Shown: positions 6,067 through 7,921 of the stretch, piece by piece
How the letters are laid out: the number at the start of each line of letters is the position of its first letter
How positions within the stretch are numbered: position 1 is the stretch's first letter
Origin: RGIG4103 sp045644605
Lineage (GTDB): Bacteria; Bacillota; Clostridia; RUG12999
NCBI GenBank assembly: GCA_045644605.1
Contig: JAZRHB010000094.1
Span: forward strand, 1 to 7,921
Direction: 5' to 3'
Length of the DNA: 7,921 nucleotides
Program-made: the position numbers and the translations under genes
Notes under the pieces: generated by a model
Seen by the model: the letters and a program-made list of their open reading frames with translations, nothing else
Told to the model about the DNA's origin: nothing
Database searches by the model: none

Positions 6067-7251
6067 ATGAAACAGAAGCTTCCGCTTTTGATAATATTAT
6101 TGTGTATAATTGTAATGTGGAGCATATATGGACGTGTTTCAAACAGCTTTACTGTGGCAACTGCTGTTTCGGGCAGTCGTGAGAATGTGCTTTCTGCCGA
6201 AGCTCTTTTCATCCGCAATGAGTATCCCGTAAAAGTAGACGGCAACGGATATTTTCAGAACAGTGCGGCAGGCGGAAGTAAGGTGCACAGAGGGCAGACC
6301 ATAGGATATTACTATATCGGCGAGCCTGATAAAGAGCTTATCAGCAAAATCAATGTAATAAACGAAAAAATTAAAGCGGCAACAAACGCAAGAAGCACAG
6401 AAGAAGCTTTTGTTGACGATACTATCAGTATAGATAATAAAATTGCCGCATATACAAAAGAGATTTCCTCCCTTGCAGCGGCAGGAAATCAGGAAGAAAT
6501 TAATAAAATCCGTGCCGAGATAGATGTTCTGCTTGAAAGGAAAGCAAACATAGCAGGCGGAGGTACAAGCACAAAAGCATCTGTTATTGATACTCTTAAC
6601 ATGCAAAAACAGGAGCTTGAAAATCAGCTTATGGGAAACAAAACCGGTCTTTTTGCACCGGCACCCGGAATTTTTTCCATATCGGCAGACGGACTTGAAG
6701 AAACACTTAACTTAAAAAGTATAGATACACTTACCGTTAGCACGGTAGAAGAACTGATTGCAAAGAAAGAATATACGGTGGATAAAAGCATTTATCCTCT
6801 CAGTATATGTAAAGTAATAGATAATTCCGAATGGATTATGGCAATTGTCTGCGAAGAAAAGAAGCTGCAGGGAATTCACGTGGGTAATGAACTTGAAGTA
6901 AGGTTTACTGACGAAGGAGATATTACTGAAAAGTGCAGAGTTAAAAAAATATCCGACCCGGAAGACGGGAAAGTAGTTCTTTATCTTAAAGGTTCGGTTG
7001 AGCTTTCGCAGTTGCAAAACTTAAGAAAAACTACTGTAAATATAGTGCTCAAAAACTATAAAGGACTTCAGATTCCGGCAAAAGCACTTAAAAATGATGC
7101 GGGTAAAGACGTTGTATATGTTTCCGGCGGAGCAGAAAAGCAGATGAAATATGTAAACGTCTTATATAAAGATGACGATATTGCAATAGTGGAAGAAAAT
7201 AATCAGGGCGAAAATCCGCTGCTGCTTTATGATGAGGTGGTGCTTGAATGA
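6067..7251 (+). CDS. HlyD-like membrane-anchored adaptor protein of unknown role
   Basis: A 394-residue protein with one N-terminal membrane segment (about residues 5-21, LPLLIILLCIIVMWSIY) and the rest probably extracytoplasmic. It shows the layout of HlyD/membrane-fusion proteins. A first half barrel-sandwich segment (about 54-82) includes VDGNGYF and KVHRGQTIGYYY. A charged, coiled-coil-prone helical region (about 88-190) follows. A second half sandwich reads LFAPAPGIFS (195-204), and beta-rich C-terminal domains include LQIPAKALKND and a terminal EVVLE. This resembles the HlyD-type proteins annotated next to yggS in clostridia; their partner and function are, to my knowledge, not established. 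No ABC transporter or outer-membrane gene is in view, so an efflux label is unsafe. The gene starts 11 bases after miaA and overlaps yggS by four bases (ATGA), which suggests translational coupling. HlyD-like fold is likely; function is unknown. Confidence 0.75.
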   Translation: MKQKLPLLIILLCIIVMWSIYGRVSNSFTVATAVSGSRENVLSAEALFIRNEYPVKVDGNGYFQNSAAGGSKVHRGQTIGYYYIGEPDKELISKINVINEKIKAATNARSTEEAFVDDTISIDNKIAAYTKEISSLAAAGNQEEINKIRAEIDVLLERKANIAGGGTSTKASVIDTLNMQKQELENQLMGNKTGLFAPAPGIFSISADGLEETLNLKSIDTLTVSTVEELIAKKEYTVDKSIYPLSICKVIDNSEWIMAIVCEEKKLQGIHVGNELEVRFTDEGDITEKCRVKKISDPEDGKVVLYLKGSVELSQLQNLRKTTVNIVLKNYKGLQIPAKALKNDAGKDVVYVSGGAEKQMKYVNVLYKDDDIAIVEENNQGENPLLLYDEVVLE

Positions 7252-7921
7252 GTATCGCACAAAATATAGAAATTGTTAAAGAAAATATTGAAAAAGCCTG
7301 TATTCGCGCGGGAAGAAACCCGCAGGAGATAACACTTGTCGGTGTTACAAAAACCCATGGTGCAGATGTGATAAACGAAGGGATCAGCGGCGGTCTTACC
7401 CATATCGGCGAAAATCGTGTGCAGGAGCTTTGCGAAAAATACGACGATATTAAAAAAGGCGTAAATATTCACCTTATAGGACACCTTCAGTCAAACAAAG
7501 TGAAATATATTGCTGATAAAGTAGACCTTATACATTCGCTTGATTCAAAAAATCTTGCAAAGGAAATATCGGCTCAGGCGGTAAAGCGCGGCAGAATAAT
7601 CGATACGCTTGTTCAGGTCAACATTTCGGGAGAAGAAACAAAAAGCGGCATCTGCCCGGAAGAGCTTGACGCACTTCTTGAATATGCTGAAACGCTTCCC
7701 GGCATAAAAATAAAAGGGCTTATTACAATTCCCCCAATAGATGCGGGCGAAATGTCAGAAAGCCGAAATATTTTTGAAATACTTCGGATTTTGTTTGAAA
7801 AAAAGAAAGAAGAGAAGTATAATAATACTGTTATGCAGCATCTTTCGATGGGTATGACAAACGATTATGAAATTGCTATTGAAGAAGGCTCTACCATGGT
7901 AAGAGTGGGAAGGGCAATCTT
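7248..7921 (+). CDS. YggS/YlmE family pyridoxal phosphate homeostasis protein (3' end cut off)
   Basis: The window holds 224 complete codons, nearly the whole protein (family about 225-235 residues). Only the extreme C-terminus, after RVGRAI, is lost at the window edge. It is a single-domain alanine-racemase-fold protein that binds PLP and helps balance vitamin B6 and amino-acid metabolism rather than catalysing a known reaction. Motifs include K35 in GVTKT as the expected PLP Schiff-base lysine, GENRVQE (54-60), HLIGHLQSNK (75-84), SMGMTNDY (200-207) and GSTMVRVG (214-221), which contacts the phosphate. AGGTGG (7235-7240) lies seven bases before the ATG, inside the preceding gene, and the ATG overlaps that gene's TGA. 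In Firmicutes this gene (ylmE) usually precedes sepF, ylmG, ylmH and divIVA, which may lie just beyond the window. No sign of inactivation. Confidence 0.95.
   Translation, partial: MSIAQNIEIVKENIEKACIRAGRNPQEITLVGVTKTHGADVINEGISGGLTHIGENRVQELCEKYDDIKKGVNIHLIGHLQSNKVKYIADKVDLIHSLDSKNLAKEISAQAVKRGRIIDTLVQVNISGEETKSGICPEELDALLEYAETLPGIKIKGLITIPPIDAGEMSESRNIFEILRILFEKKKEEKYNNTVMQHLSMGMTNDYEIAIEEGSTMVRVGRAI
7795..7823 (+). promoter_or_regulatory. Candidate sigma-A promoter inside the 3' end of yggS
   Basis: TTGAAA (7795-7800, five of six consensus bases) and TATAAT (7818-7823, six of six) are spaced by exactly 17 bases, predicting a start near 7830. This is the best promoter match in the window. 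It lies about 100 bases before the end of yggS and would serve whatever follows, possibly a sepF-type division gene. The spacer is purine-rich (codons for EKKKEEK), so chance formation by Lys/Glu/Asn codons is possible. Confidence 0.45.

Noticed and set aside
6088..6110. TTGATA with TATAAT at the start of the HlyD-like gene as a promoter
   Set aside because: The spacer is only 11 bases, too short for sigma-A, and there is no exact extended -10 TG. The match comes from Ile/Leu codons of the membrane helix.
1..7921. CRISPR arrays, insertion sequences, prophage or defence genes
   Set aside because: No direct repeat-spacer pattern, transposase, integrase or nuclease-type accessory gene was seen. 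Five of the six genes belong to well-known families and the sixth is a HlyD-like protein.

Overview
This window looks like chromosomal core sequence from a Firmicute, most likely a Clostridia-type bacterium. The base composition is moderately AT-rich, ribosome binding sites are strong AAGGAG types, and the gene order mutS-mutL-miaA follows a YlbF/RicA-family gene. MutL is of the endonuclease-bearing kind. The genus cannot be fixed from the sequence alone. All six genes lie on the + strand, and base composition does not shift enough to suggest horizontal transfer.

Layout: 44-442 is a YlbF/YmcA (RicA/RicF-like) helical protein with an unusual tail of four cysteines. Next comes a 241-base non-coding gap (443-683) unusually rich in inverted repeats. 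It holds a nested palindromic element at 473-579 and a set of competing short hairpins (587-664) just before the mutS ribosome binding site. Then follows a tight run: mutS (684-3257), mutL (3275-5158), miaA (5171-6055, TTG start), a membrane-anchored HlyD-like adaptor protein (6067-7251) and a yggS/ylmE PLP-homeostasis gene (7248 to the window edge). Spacings are 17, 12 and 11 bases and then a 4-base ATGA overlap, so the last five genes are probably co-transcribed. Two well-spaced sigma-A-like promoter sequences lie inside coding regions, in mutL (4566-4594) and near the end of yggS (7795-7823). They may allow the distal genes to be expressed separately.

Functions: MutS recognises mismatches and MutL licenses and nicks the strand for repair. 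MiaA prenylates A37 of UNN-reading tRNAs. The YlbF-family protein belongs to a family whose Bacillus members form the Fe-S-carrying RicA-RicF-RicT complex acting in RNA processing and development. In Bacillus, miaB and ricA lie just upstream of mutSL, so miaB is a reasonable guess for what precedes this window. The HlyD-like protein and YggS resemble the start of a clostridial ylm/sepF/divIVA cell-division neighbourhood, so the window appears to join a repair/tRNA-modification block to a division block.

No mobile element gene, CRISPR array, tRNA or rRNA gene is seen. The genes themselves are mostly ordinary. The points most worth a second look are the nested palindrome before mutS, the cysteine-rich tail of the YlbF protein, the HlyD-like gene with no transporter partner, and the intragenic promoters.
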